From assembly GCA_947652605.1 (NCBI GenBank), contig OX393579.1, positions 40,492,970 through 40,556,969 on the forward strand: 64,000 bases of DNA, given 5' to 3'. Shown here in pieces: positions 44,875 to 55,906 of this stretch. Source of the stretch: Elmis aenea. Taxonomy: Eukaryota > Arthropoda > Insecta > Coleoptera > Elmidae. The stretch's first letter is position 1, and the number at the start of each line of letters is the position of its first letter. Made by a program: the position numbers and the translations under genes. The notes beneath the pieces were generated by a model that saw nothing but the letters and a program-made list of their open reading frames with translations, ran no database searches and had not been told where the DNA came from.

Positions 44875-45788
44875 CCCTTTAAGGTGCAATAGTTTTTTAT
44901 GATAATTTTAAATTTTTTTGGTGACATATTATACATAACTTTGGGGTTTACATGATTGTTTTAAAATAACTTTATGTAAATATTTTTTTTGCCAGTAAGG
45001 CGGTGGCCGACAGTCTTGATGGGGGGGGACCACCGAGCATTTGATATGTAAATTAAACAAAAGTGTTTGGGGGCTTTAATAAGGACCACATTTTGTATTT
45101 ATATTATTTATTCATTATTTTTAATGGAAAGGCTCAAAGCATTGTAAACATAACCCTGCGGGAGAATGATATTGAAGATTTTCTTGTAGTTATGGAAGAT
45201 CCAGAAATACCACTGTCTTCCGGTTCTGCATGTACATATGTTTTTGTACATTTTGAAGAAACGGGCAATACATCCTCAACATCACTATCTCCTCCAATAT
45301 TGGATCAAAAACTGTTTGGTCCGATATTCCATTGCAGCCAAATAAATGATCAAATTGTTCGTTTGACATATAAATATAATAATGTACAAACTTTGTCCTA
45401 TTTTAAAGTTATAACCATTAATAAAATGTATTATCCAAAATTTTGTAAAAATATAACTAAAACTATTGTAATTTTAACAAAGACGTACCTATTATGACAA
45501 TCTTCCCAAAATCGGAATTTTTTTTGTTCAACTTTCAACAGATATTCACAAAAATAACTATTTTATAACGAACACCTCACTACTTTAGAAAACACTAGTC
45601 TTTGGTGGTTCCATATAGGACCACTTACGCGTGCTGCATGACTAAATTATAATAAGTGGTCTAATATGCTACCACCAGGCATTAGCGAAGGTATTAAATG
45701 ACAACTAGGCCTAGAACAGCGAACACAGCTTACCAGTTTTGACCCATATTGGTGGTGGTTCTGCCAAGGACCACCAAGACATAAAGGG
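44875..45788 (+). mobile_element. piggyBac-like element flanked by TTAA
   Basis: It is bounded by TTAA|CCCTTTAAGGTGC (TTAA at 44871-44874) and ATAAAGGG|TTAA (45789-45792). CCC...GGG ends at TTAA are the hallmark of piggyBac insertion. Subterminal repeats ACCACC (GGACCACCGAGC near 45028; AGGACCACC at 45611, 45763 and nearby) occur at both sides. The 914 bp interior holds a 144-codon open frame (45063-45497). It is too short to encode a full piggyBac transposase, so the copy is non-autonomous. Confidence 0.78.
45063..45497 (+). CDS. Open frame inside the piggyBac-like element, function unknown
   Basis: The frame has 144 residues and starts at a TTG-type codon (GTG/TTG region); the first ATG lies later, within the frame. 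The middle is acidic (RENDIEDFLVVMEDPEIPLS), followed by a Ser/Pro-rich stretch (NTSSTSLSPPILD). An acidic N-terminal stretch is usual in piggyBac transposases, and position inside a TTAA element supports that reading. No catalytic DDD motif or C-terminal cysteine domain is present. It may be a leftover first exon. Its similarity is weak and I would not name it further. Confidence 0.35.
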   Translation: MFGGFNKDHILYLYYLFIIFNGKAQSIVNITLRENDIEDFLVVMEDPEIPLSSGSACTYVFVHFEETGNTSSTSLSPPILDQKLFGPIFHCSQINDQIVRLTYKYNNVQTLSYFKVITINKMYYPKFCKNITKTIVILTKTYLL

Positions 45789-45792
45789 TTAA

Positions 45793-46392
45793 ACACTCTG
45801 TAGAATCGTATTATCCTTTGCAATTTTGCCGGAAAGGAACATATCTTGACAAAAAAAACTGTTTTGTTAAAGAGTAATGTCGTGTTTGTACTGGGAAGTT
45901 ATTTCGTTAAGCTAAATATTGTTTTTTGTAGTAGAATCTTCGCGTGTATGATTTATTAAGTTATCTAGAAAAGCGCCACTGAATGTTGCGAAATAGGAGT
46001 ACGAAATAAACACGTTACGTCATGGCTTTCAAGGTTGTGTGCCAAATTTCGTCATGATATCATGTTTATTGTAGCGTATTTTGGAAACGGAAGTTTCGTA
46101 TGTACTACATTATAAATTATTTGTTGGTAGTGATTCGGAACATAATTTATCAAATGAAATATCCAGATTAAAATGGAAGTTGATTACGGCCGCCTTCGTA
46201 ACTTGTTTAAATCAGACTCTGAAAACTTGACTGTACTTAAAATTATTACCTACGTCGCAGTTGAAATGAAAATCAATAATTAAAGCGGCGACGAGGCGAG
46301 CGTCAAGTTCTTGCCGTATGTAGTTTCTTACTGAGTGAGCCCTTGTTCTATTTAGCAGATCGATTACCAAAAGTCCACGGAGATATATAATA
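45793..46392. other. Unassigned DNA
   Basis: Nothing was recognised in 600 bases. Confidence 0.5.
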
Positions 46393-46668
46393 CAGGGTGT
46401 GTATAAAGCGTATCAGATTGTAAGAATTGCTTTTTACGGCCTTATTTAGACATGAATTTAACTGATTAGGTAATTTTATGCTTTCGAAACACGTAAAGTG
46501 TTCCACTGTGCATTTTGGTGGAGGCGCCGATAATCCAGCGACTTCGTAGGCCATCGCCCCAGTTACGATACCACTACGTAAAGCGGATATAGCTGAGTGG
46601 GAGACAAACGATAGTCCCTGTTGCACGGCCGGCTATTCGGTTATGGCAAGACGCTTTATACAAACGCA
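46393..46668. mobile_element. Possible CAGGGTG-type MITE, weakly paired ends
   Basis: TA|CAGGGTGTGTATAAAGCGTATC at 46393 is partly mirrored by AAGACGCTTTATACAAAC at about 46650-46665. The stretch between is GC-richer than its flanks. Only about 15 bp pair, so the call is tentative. Confidence 0.35.
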
Positions 46669-46814
46669 ACGAACACAATTTTATATATCACATAATATTA
46701 GATGTCAGTATAATTACTTAAATTACTTTTTCTGACGTTCACTCGATTTTAATAATACGTACCTACTACGTAAAGTATTTCAATAACTTAATTTGAATTT
46801 TAAAAAATCCCATC

Positions 46815-47049
46815 CGGTTTTTAAAGATCAAAACATTTATTTAAATTCATTTGTTTCTTAGAGTCAACTATTGTAATTTTTAACCCACTTCCTTCCACAT
46901 ATCCGATAAAATTTAAACTTTGTTTTTAAAACAATTTTTAATGAAAAAACTGAATTTAAATTTTTTATCATTATTTGGAGCGGAGCTGGAGCAGGCATTT
47001 CGATGCCGGAGCGGAGCAGTAAAAAAAATGGGACTGCTCCAAACCCCTG
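46815..47049 (-). mobile_element. hAT GCTCC family, copy 5 (truncated)
   Basis: This is a reverse-oriented half copy. AT-rich middle sequence (TTTATTTAAATTCATTTGTT, CTTCCACATATCCGATAAAA) leads into GGAGCGGAGCTGGAGCAGGC and ends GCTCCAAACCCCTG at 47049. The GCTCC end array on the left is missing. It abuts the foldback 47050-48764, whose left terminus is also missing, so an insertion followed by a deletion probably removed both. Confidence 0.8.
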
Positions 47050-48764
47050 ATCTGAAATTTTGGTTATGACCATAATGGCATCTGATCTGTTTAATGAAAA
47101 TTGTTTCAAGATGGCGACACTTCCGGAAATACCGGAAGTTGACGTCTACTTTCTTATTTAACACGTTATTTTAGAGGGACTTTTATAGCATTCCCTATAC
47201 CTCAAAGCAGTCGTTTCTTAGATTTTTGGACTTTTTTGAAAATTTTTTGATTTTCATCGTGATGCTTAATGTTATCTACCGCCGACATTTTTGATGAGAA
47301 AATGCTTAAATTTAGACTATGCATAAAAGAAAAAGAAACCTTGAAGTTCAACCTGGAAATTTTGCAATCGATGCATTACTTACAGAGCGTCCAAAATTTA
47401 ATTATCTTTTAATACAACTTCAAACCACTAAAACTCGTTTTTTTCAAAAACAATACCCAATTATTTTTTTCATTTTCTAATGCAAAATTACATTCTGTAT
47501 CAATCTGTATTAACGTTTCCTATACCGATCTGCAACAATTTTTTTGTTATTAAGAGTTTTTAAATAAAGTTAAGAGAAAAGGTAACATTTTTAAATAGTA
47601 AGCCTTGGAAATGATAACAAATGCCTTTATTAATAACTGTCGACCACTTTTATTGCGTTTGTCTGAAGTATCCATCAAAATGGAAAATAAAGAGTATTCA
47701 AACATGAATATTTTGAACTTATTTTATATTCATGGAGAATGTCACAAGATTATTGAAAGAACTTGCCGTGTGTTCAGTGAGAGGTATCTTCATTTGACTG
47801 TAATGAAGATTCAAATCTGGTAGTATTCGACCTAAGCGTGAGACAAATAATGAAACTAATGAAGTTAACAAACATCTTGAGATATTTAATGCCCATCCTC
47901 AGCGGTCAATTCAATCGGCAGCGCAAGACTCGGGTTTAACATACTATGCTGTAGCTACATTAAAAATGCAAAAACTATTCCTTCGCACTTTCAATAATCT
48001 TATGATATTGTCCATGAATGTAAAATGAATTCAAAATATTCGTGTTTGAATACTCTTTATTTTTCATTTTTATGGATACTTCGGACAAACGCAATAAAAG
48101 TAGTTGACAGTTATTGATATTGGCATTTGTTATCATTTCCAAGGCTTACTATTTAAAAATGTCACCTTTTCGTTTAACTTTATTAATCTTGATAACACAA
48201 AAATTGTTGCAGATAGGTATAGAAAACGTTAATACAGATTAATACATAACGTAATTTTGCATTAGAAAATTTTAAAAAAATGGGCGTTGTATTTGAAAAA
48301 ACGAGTTTTAGTGGTCTGAAGTTGTATTAAAAGAAAATTAAATTTTGGACACCCTATAAATAATGCATCGATTGGAAAAATTCCAGGTTGAACTCCAAGG
48401 TTTCTTTTATGCATAGTCTAAATTTAAGCCTTTTCTCATCAAAAATGGCGGCGGTAGATAACATTAAGCATCACGATGAAAATCAAAAAAATTTCAAAAA
48501 AGTCCAAAAATCTAAAAAACGACTGCTTTGAGGTATAGGGAATACTATAAAAGTCCCCCTACATTAACGTGTTAAATTCAAAAATCCAATAAAAAACAGA
48601 CCATTGTATTTGAAATAAGAAAGTAGACGTCAACTTCCGGTGTGTCCGGAAGTATCTTGAAAATATTTTGTTTAAACAGATCGTCATTATGATCATAACC
48701 AAAATTTCAGATCAATATCCTTTTTCATTTTTCATATATTTTTAATGCCCAATGAATTACCCTG
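47050..48764 (+). mobile_element. Foldback transposon with about 690 bp arms and DUF4817 remnant
   Basis: The left arm (47050-about 47740) is mirrored by the right arm (about 48010-48720). Examples are GATCTGAAATTTTGGTTATG against its inverse near 48690, CTTCCGGAAATACCGGAAGT against ACTTCCGGTGTGTCCGGAAG, and ATGATAACAAATGCC on both sides. The right terminus is AATGAATTACCCTG|TA (48764). The left terminus, expected CAGGGTAATTCATTGGGC, is gone. The loop (47741-48009) encodes a transposase N-terminal remnant. Confidence 0.9.
47680..47990 (+). pseudogene. DUF4817/helix-turn-helix transposase N-terminal remnant
   Basis: The first part, from 47680, reads MENKEYSNMNILNLFYIHGE then CHKIIERTCRVFSERY. 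After a frameshift before 47828 it continues RPKRETNNETNEVNKHLEIF, NAHPQRSIQSAAQDSGLTYY and AVATLKMQKL. This is the usual order in insect DUF4817 transposon proteins: a YGExxxxxRxAxRxYxERYP domain, then a RPKRxxNExNE linker, then a helix-turn-helix (AHPQxSxRQAAxxSGxSxxxVxRILKxxK). The catalytic core is missing. The coding stretch spans the inner end of the left arm and the loop of foldback 47050-48764. Confidence 0.82.
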
Positions 48765-48766
48765 TA

Positions 48767-51700
48767 TGTAGTCGGTTATTTTTCTGCCAACTCCCCCCCC
48801 ACCCTATCACTGGCAATATTCATAAAATCGGTCAAGTGATGTCATAAAAATCTATGGAATCTCAAAAACTAAGCAGGTTGGGTTGATGCAAGAAAACTGT
48901 GTATCTCAGTTAACCATCGTTTTACATATTTCCAACTGATTCCGAGATCCCTATGTTCTTACGTTGATTCTTAAACCCTGTATATAAGGAAAACTTCCAT
49001 TAGATTGGTAATGTAACAATGCATTTTTATTACTAGAAGTTTTGCTATTTTGAAGTTGATCTGTTTTAGTAGAATGTCACCGTTTATCGCTCTTGGGCTA
49101 ATCGGAAATGAGGCAATTTTTAAAGGACTTAAGTAAGCTGATTTAAGTAAAAGGTGATCGTAAAATTAATCATTTTTAAAAGTTGTGAGTAACGTACGAA
49201 ACTTAAAAGTGTTTAATTGTCATTGATTAATCATTTATGTTTACGACGGTAGCTTAATGAAGTTTTAATAGTTTTTAAAGTATGTAAATTGAGGTATCTG
49301 CTAGCCTTGAAATGTACTCTGTCAAAGCGGAAGTGTAATATTCCATCGCCATACATGCTTTTTTTAAATATATATAAAACTGCCTTTTATCATTTAAATG
49401 TCTATTAGTGGAGTAAAGTTGGTTGCGTGAATCAATTTGAAATATTTCTAGAATTAAATGTATAACCATGACTTGCGTAGTACTCGACTTATTTTTATGT
49501 TAATATTTCTGTAATTTCAGTAACCTCCGTGGACATGTATTGCGCTATATACCACGTAGGTACTGTGTGGAATGATACTTATGTGAAATCAAAAGTCGTC
49601 GATGTAAATTCAGTAACGTTTGAAAAAAAAACTTCGTAGGTAGTCGTTAAATGTGGTAATTATGGCAGCAGTAACGTGATAATTTAATGTAGTCGTAAAA
49701 TGTAACAGCTAAGTGGTAGTTGGCAAGTTTAATTCACGCTTTGTGTTTTTGCGTGATGTAAAACCTTTTTTTTTTGTGCCTAGATTTGTTGCATTACAAT
49801 AATTAAACCAAAACAACATTGATTGCTTTCAGTCTTTTAAGTTTTCTTGGATGTACTATACACAGTGACAATTATATTCTAATACGTTACACGAATACCT
49901 TTGTTATTATTAGAGTCAGAGAATCACTTAAATAAGCTAGTTTAGCACAATAACAAAAGAAATAAGACTTTTTTGCCAATTTTCTGAGACAACTAGACCA
50001 AAAACATTAAAAGTGACAACAACAGTTTAAACAATTTTTTTAACTATGACAAAAAAAATCGGTAATTAGAGAATTTTTCGTAGATTGCAAGTAACATACT
50101 AATATTTTTTAAGTTCACAAAGACCGATGTTATATATTTTTTATGCAGTTCTGCTGAACTGTGATAATTTAACCTGCTCAGCGGCCGGCGGTTGTACTAT
50201 TAGACGAGTCTAGGCAACTGCCTAGGGGCGCCAGGTTATGGGGACGCCAAATTTTCTCATAAAAAGGGTAAAATTCATTTATATGTATACAAATGTACTA
50301 ACGTTATTTAATTTTAAAAAATTTGAAAATGTTTATAATGGTGTAATATTTTTATAAATTGCTAGTGATTCATAAATATTGCGAAAAACTTCTGGAGGTA
50401 ATTCCTAACATATCGAATATTAAGGTATTTTTTATAAAATGATTTCCGAAAACGTCTTCTTTCGGGAAGGAACGGTTAAAGTAAGTTTTAATTTTATTTT
50501 TCAAATTTGGAGAAATGTAGGGGAATGATATTTGGTAAATGTTTGTTAATAATTATTAAAATATTTTCCATAGTAATATTTTCAACCATCTCCTACGTTT
50601 ACAAGGTGCAACCCTGTTGTTTTTTTTTGTCAGAACTTTTTGGAGGATTAAAATTTTGCATTTTAATTTTCTTTTAAACTGATTTATTCAGAAACTTCTT
50701 TATTACTTAATTGTCTCCGCAAAACTTAAATTTTTTTGAGCAAAGAATTAAATAAGTGAACATGCACTACCAATTAACCACGAAAACACCTGTCACTTTT
50801 ACTCAATAAATACAAACTGTGGTAACCACCAAAACCAAAAACAATTTTGTTCATTAATGTTTTCCACTTGCGTTTTTGATCCAGATTTCCAATTGATCAA
50901 CAGTTTCCTCATTCAACACATCTTTCTTTCTGTCGTTTTTTTTTTTTTGAGGTTAATTTGATGAAGCGCAAAATGGTTTTAAGTTTTTATAGATAGTTTT
51001 TAAAACAGTTAGAAAAAGGTCAGAGGTATTTTAAAATAATGATAAAAATTAACTAAAAAATGTCGACAATTCAAGTGACCAAAATCTGTACACTTACTAA
51101 GGGTTAATCTCTTGCCGAATCTTTGCTTTAAATTTTTTTTTATATTGTCGCACTTTTAAAAAATGTTTGGTCATAATAAACTATTGTTTATTTATTTATA
51201 CTTTATTTATTTTTGTTAATAGTGGAATATGAAGTTTTTTAATTTAATTTACCTTTTTTTAGAACTGCGTTAGATCAAAAGTTTTAGGTGACTCTGTTGT
51301 GCAGTTATTCCATATTAAATTTTAGAACTTATCATTGCAAATAAAATTATTGTTACCGTACATATTGAGTGATTTCTCAACTATTGCGACTCGTTTTGTT
51401 GATACCCAAAATGAGTGCAAAATAAATTAAAACCAGTTAGTACTTGAATTAGAAAGTTGTTTAGATACGGCTGAATAATTTTTTACGTGCATCTTTTTTT
51501 TTAATGGCGTCGCATTCCACTTAGTGCTCCCAGACAAAATCAAATGATTCTGTAATTAATTAATTAATGATAATTAGTATGCAGTTTACTACTGTAATAA
51601 TGTATGCTATTGAGATAACAAATTTAACAACAAACTTGTGGGTTGTTAGCCGTCAAAGACTACGTCCTTATGCCTATCGGAACAACTGATTTTCTAGACG

Positions 51701-52778
51701 GACGCAGAAAAAAAATTGTACCTAACATACCCAGAAAGTCCGTACACCCACCGAGGTGATATGACAGTGACGTGACATTATATCAATTTAAAATAGCTAA
51801 ATTCTCAAAGAACTAAAGTATTTAGTGTTGCAAAGCATCTTTATCATTAGAAAATTGTGATGACTAGCAACCCTAATTAATACTGGGGTTATTTTGCGTT
51901 AAATCATTTCAGAATTTGATCACTACATAAAGATGTCAGATCACACGTCACTTTAGTGGACTTCTGGACCTTACGTTGCAAATATTGTGCAGCAATTATT
52001 TAGTAGGTGTATTTCTTATACATGATCTGTTATGTTACTGTGTTAGATTAAGGAAACGTTGACGATTTTATTTGGAAATCAAATGATCAAAGGTTTTTTT
52101 TTGGGACAGTACTAAATGATAATCCTTCATCATGAGAATGTATTTATGTGATAGATATTTAATATGATACATCATTGGGTAGTTAAGGTGCGTTTTAATT
52201 TAAGTCCTATTTCCAACAAAGTTTTTTAACTAGATTTTCTAAGTGGAATAACTTCATAACAACAGTTTCTCGACTTTTAAGGAACTTAAAAGTTCTGACA
52301 CCACTTTTAATGTGATAACATTTACCCACAGATGCAGCAATTGTAATTTAGGACCAAGCTATTTTATTTTATGTATGGAAAACGAAATATCAAGCGACAT
52401 TAATTTTGCAGCTTAACTTATAGGCGAAAGTGTTAATTTCATTTAATAGTAAGCCTGTTTAGTTTTCACTAAAAAATTTGAAAATCAACTGAAAATTTTT
52501 AAACTTCAAAGCTAACAAACACGTATTACAAATACTTATTTTAAACTAAATAAAACGTTATCAATGTTTGACTTTTCGTTGTATTACTATGAACACAAGA
52601 CTGATATAGGTACAATATCGCTATATCTACTTTATTGTTTTAAAAGAAAGTCTGCTAGCGATTTTACATTTAATTTTGATTAAAAGTCCGATAGCATTAA
52701 ACGGGTGACTATACTTAATTAAATGAACATAATTTCATTGAAATGAAGCATTGTTTGATTATTTAAATGATTCGGTAT
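48767..52778. other. Unassigned AT-rich DNA (4 kb)
   Basis: No gene was recognised. Near 50178 the stretch CAGCGGCCGGCGGTTGTAC with GCCTAGGGGCGCCAGG may be one end of a hAT-like element, without a visible partner. The rest is AT-rich with frequent stops. Confidence 0.45.
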
Positions 52779-52790
52779 TTATGTAATATA

Positions 52791-53402
52791 TTTTATTATT
52801 TCCGCGGAGGTGGTCCCCTTTCGTGTTCCTGTACTGCGACCTATTGGTCTATTGTACCCTCTGGTGATGGTCACTTAAAGAAGTCCTGTGTTTTTAAAAA
52901 ACTTAAGGATTTTCTTTAAGGGTGTTTTTCTTAACTCTTCTTGGTTGGCATTTTCCATCCCTAGAAGTCTACGCCGATAGGGTGTGAATCCTTCACACTG
53001 GCATATTACGTAAAGAGGAGTTTCTTCTTCTTCACGAGTGCTGTGGCTGCTCTGATTTCTACTCTGCTCATCCTGAGCATTTCTTCTGTCTTTTCTTTGG
53101 AGACAATTGACAGGATAGCTTTAGAATGGGCTTGTCCTGCAACTTTTTTTCAATGAACATTATGCCCCCGTATAATATTATGTCATTAATATACCGCTTG
53201 GCTGTTCCATAGGATGTACCAACTGAGGGTTCTGATCCGAAGAAAGGTGTCTCGCTGCCAATTGGCTAGGCGATCTGCCTTCTCTTTCCCTAGTATATTA
53301 GTGTGCCCTGGGCACCATACCATTTTAACATTATTCCTGCTTCCTAGCACGTCCGGGTGCAGTTTAGAACAAGTCCTGAGTTAACTTCGACGAGCCAAGA
53401 GC
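52791..53402 (-). mobile_element. 5'-truncated RNase H-bearing LINE, copy 1, with 12 bp duplication
   Basis: It is flanked by perfect TTATGTAATATA (52779-52790 and 53403-53414). The 3' end is on the left: a short T/A-rich tail, then CCGCGGAGGTGGTCCCC. The minus strand encodes an RNase H-like end (KMVWCPGHTNILGKEKADRL at about 53327-53258). Then, after rearranged sequence, it encodes EEEETPLYVICQCEGFTPY, RRRLLGMENANQEELRK and TPLKKILKFFKNTGLL with a TAA at 52875-52877. The order is typical of I/R1-related or Jockey-related LINE ORF2 ends. Compared with copy 2, the CRGCG cysteine part is missing, so it carries an internal deletion. Confidence 0.9.
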
Positions 53403-53414
53403 TTATGTAATATA

Positions 53415-55071
53415 AGTAAACTTTATTTTTAAAAAAATTGGAAGTATTTATTGTCTTAATGCAATACCAATTTCTTTAAGACGACTCTATCGTATCTTGA
53501 TCAGTAGCAGTATTATCTTTTTTTAAAGTTAGTATTTGTTACTGCAACTGATCAAGAGACGAGAGTCTTGAAACTGGTTTTGCATTTAGACAAGAAACAC
53601 TTGAATTAAGCTTATTAATATATTAAAAAGATTATTTTGGGTTTTTATCAAAAGCGTTCTCTTTTTTTAGTTCCAAAATTCTGTTGCTGTGTTAAGGTCA
53701 CTTTAATATAAAACGAAGAATATATCAACGTTTTTAAACACAAGACCTACCCTAATTTAAAATAAATTTCATTAGTATGAGGTAATTAAGTAAACCTAAT
53801 GTTTTTAAAGTAATGTTTAATACCGAAAAAAACTTTACTTTTGTGCCTGCCAGAACGGCATCGCTTAAATTTGTTTTCGTTTTGTTTTAAAGTCGTCATC
53901 ATTTGCCCTAATAAAAGGATAAGTTTTAATACAAAATGCGAGTATGTTATAACAAAATTTAGAATGAATGCATTTCGTACTAATAACGTAATAGTCGAAA
54001 AGTGCTGTCATAATTACAGTTCTTTTACGATTTTCAATTATTTTAAAACCGTATTATAAGTGTATTACGATATCTATTACATTAAAAAAATGTCCATCAC
54101 TTTTATTTTGAACGCGATAAAGTAATAAAGTTAATGAATATTTACGCATTGAACACGAACAGCACAAATCGGAATTTAATTATTTAAAAAAAATATATCA
54201 ATGCTTTATTAGTGAATTTTAACAAAGTAAGTCGTTAAAACTTAATAGGGTTTTAAAACAAAGTTTTTAACGTATATCAAATTCATGTAAACAACATTAT
54301 TTTATCGTTCAATCATTATATGCGTTGCAGTTTTAGTTTATTGTTCCTCTATGTAATGATAATAGCATTACCGTTTTTTTATTTAATTGTATTTTTATTC
54401 CTGTAATCATGTCATAAAAATGAATGCGATCCATATTTTAGGTAATTGACGTATAAAGTATCTATCTCGTATCTGGTTTTATAATATTTGCGTTGTATGA
54501 TTGGCACTCATTACAAAAGCTCCAAGCGTGAACTTGCCGCAAAATGTGTTACAAGGTGTCCCGGCGGGCGTGCAGATGGCGGGATCGAATAAACTGCATG
54601 GCATTTCTACTCCACGGCTACATTGATCTGCCTCTGACTGCTCTCATCTGCTTAGTGCTTTGCTTGTTCCGTTCATAAAGATTTGTAAAAGTAGATTGCC
54701 GCGGTCATTTTCGGACAATTAAAATCTTTCATTTGTAAAATAACTTAAAAATTGTATTCGTGAAACTGCTCTCATTAGCTATTAATAGGACTTTTATTAA
54801 GCTTTCAAAAGACGAATAAAAACTATATTTTTATTGATGACAAAGTATTTTACGATTAAAACCAACGAAGGAGTTTTAAGCACAAGATGTGCCAATACTA
54901 AGAGAAATAAAATATATAATTTTTAAAAAACAATTGATAGTATCAACAAAAACCAGGCATTAAAGCAAAAAAAGCTCTTGCTTGTTGGTTTTCATTATTA
55001 GTTTCACTTTGTTTTGCAAAAACTGCTATATTAAATGTAAATTTGCTGTAAATTTTAAATGTGTTATTTTT
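53415..55071. other. Unassigned AT-rich DNA
   Basis: Nothing was recognised, apart from a somewhat GC-richer stretch at 54525-54690 (GTCCCGGCGGGCGTGCAG) without clear boundaries. Confidence 0.45.
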
Positions 55072-55081
55072 AACGTAGCTT

Positions 55082-55410
55082 TTTTTATTATTATTTCCGC
55101 GGAGGTGGTCCCCTTTCGGGTTCCAGTACTGCGACCTATTGGTCTATTGTACCCTCTGGTGATGGTCCCTTAAAGGAGTCCTGTGTTTTTGAAAAACTCC
55201 AGGATTTTCTTTAAGGGCGTTTTTCTTAACTCTTCTTGGTTGGCTTTTTCCATCCCTAGGAGTGTACGCCGATAGGGTGTGAATCCTTCACACTGGCATA
55301 TTACGTGAAGAGGAGTTTCTTCTTCTTCACCACATCCTCTGCATATGTCGGCCTCTGAGAGCCCTATGAGACCGACATATGCAGAGGATGTGGTGAAGAA
55401 GAAAAAGAAG
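55082..55410 (-). mobile_element. 5'-truncated LINE, copy 2, with inverted 5' end
   Basis: The target duplication AACGTAGCTT flanks it (55072-55081 and 55411-55420). The minus strand reads GLSEADICRGCGEEEETPLH, VICQCEGFTPYRRTLLGMEK and ANQEELRKTPLKKILEFFKN then TGLL with a stop at 55170-55172. The cysteine-rich C.GCG...H..C.C motif is the zinc-knuckle-like end of ORF2. Beyond about 55370 the same CGACATATGCAGAGGATGTG segment reappears on the + strand up to 55410. The element thus ends in an inverted piece, as made by twin priming during insertion. Confidence 0.92.
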
Positions 55411-55420
55411 AACGTAGCTT

Positions 55421-55763
55421 AGTTGCTTGTAGAATATCTCTAAAAAAAAAAGAAGATTATGTTTTGTGCTTCTATACGCCTCTAATATTTAGTTTTAATT
55501 GATTTAACCATAGGATGTAATTAGTAGGTATATTGGTCAAAAGCTAATGTTAAATAAGTTAATTGCATTGTGTCAAAAGCGCTACACTAGAGCAGTGGAC
55601 CATCGTAATAACATTGCTGAAATAAATTTCAAAATCGCTAACATCATTAGAAAGAGAAAAAAAGTCACATTAACTATTCCAAAGCCAAGAAATGAAATTA
55701 GGAGGGGTAATATCTCAAAAATGGAAAAAGTTTCTTGAGAAAATACAAATAATATTAATCTAA
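55421..55763. other. Unassigned AT-rich DNA
   Basis: An overlapping pair of 60-odd-codon frames on opposite strands (55547-55791) resembles nothing known and is probably chance. Confidence 0.45.
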
Positions 55764-55903
55764 TGGTGCCTGTCCACCTGAGAGTAAACAACTCTCGATA
55801 GCAGCGTCGCCAAGGATACAGCCAATCGCGAGTTACTCTCAGGGGCTGTATCCTTGGCGACGCTGCTATCGAGAGTAGTTTACTCTCAGGTGGACAGGCA
55901 CCA
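55764..55903. mobile_element. Hairpin MITE with TAA duplication (PIF/Harbinger-like)
   Basis: This 140 bp element is almost entirely one inverted repeat. TGGTGCCTGTCCACCTGAGA through GGATACAGCC on the left pairs with the mirrored right half, leaving a loop of about 20 bases. TAA stands on both sides (55761-55763 and 55904-55906). A 3 bp TAA/TTA duplication points to the PIF/Harbinger group, though length and ends alone do not prove it. Confidence 0.82.
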
Positions 55904-55906
55904 TAA

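Noticed and set aside
50178..50260. Possible hAT end (CAGCGGCCGGCGG... with GCCTAGGGGCGCC)
   Set aside because: No inverted partner or target duplication was found, so it is mentioned only within the unassigned stretch.
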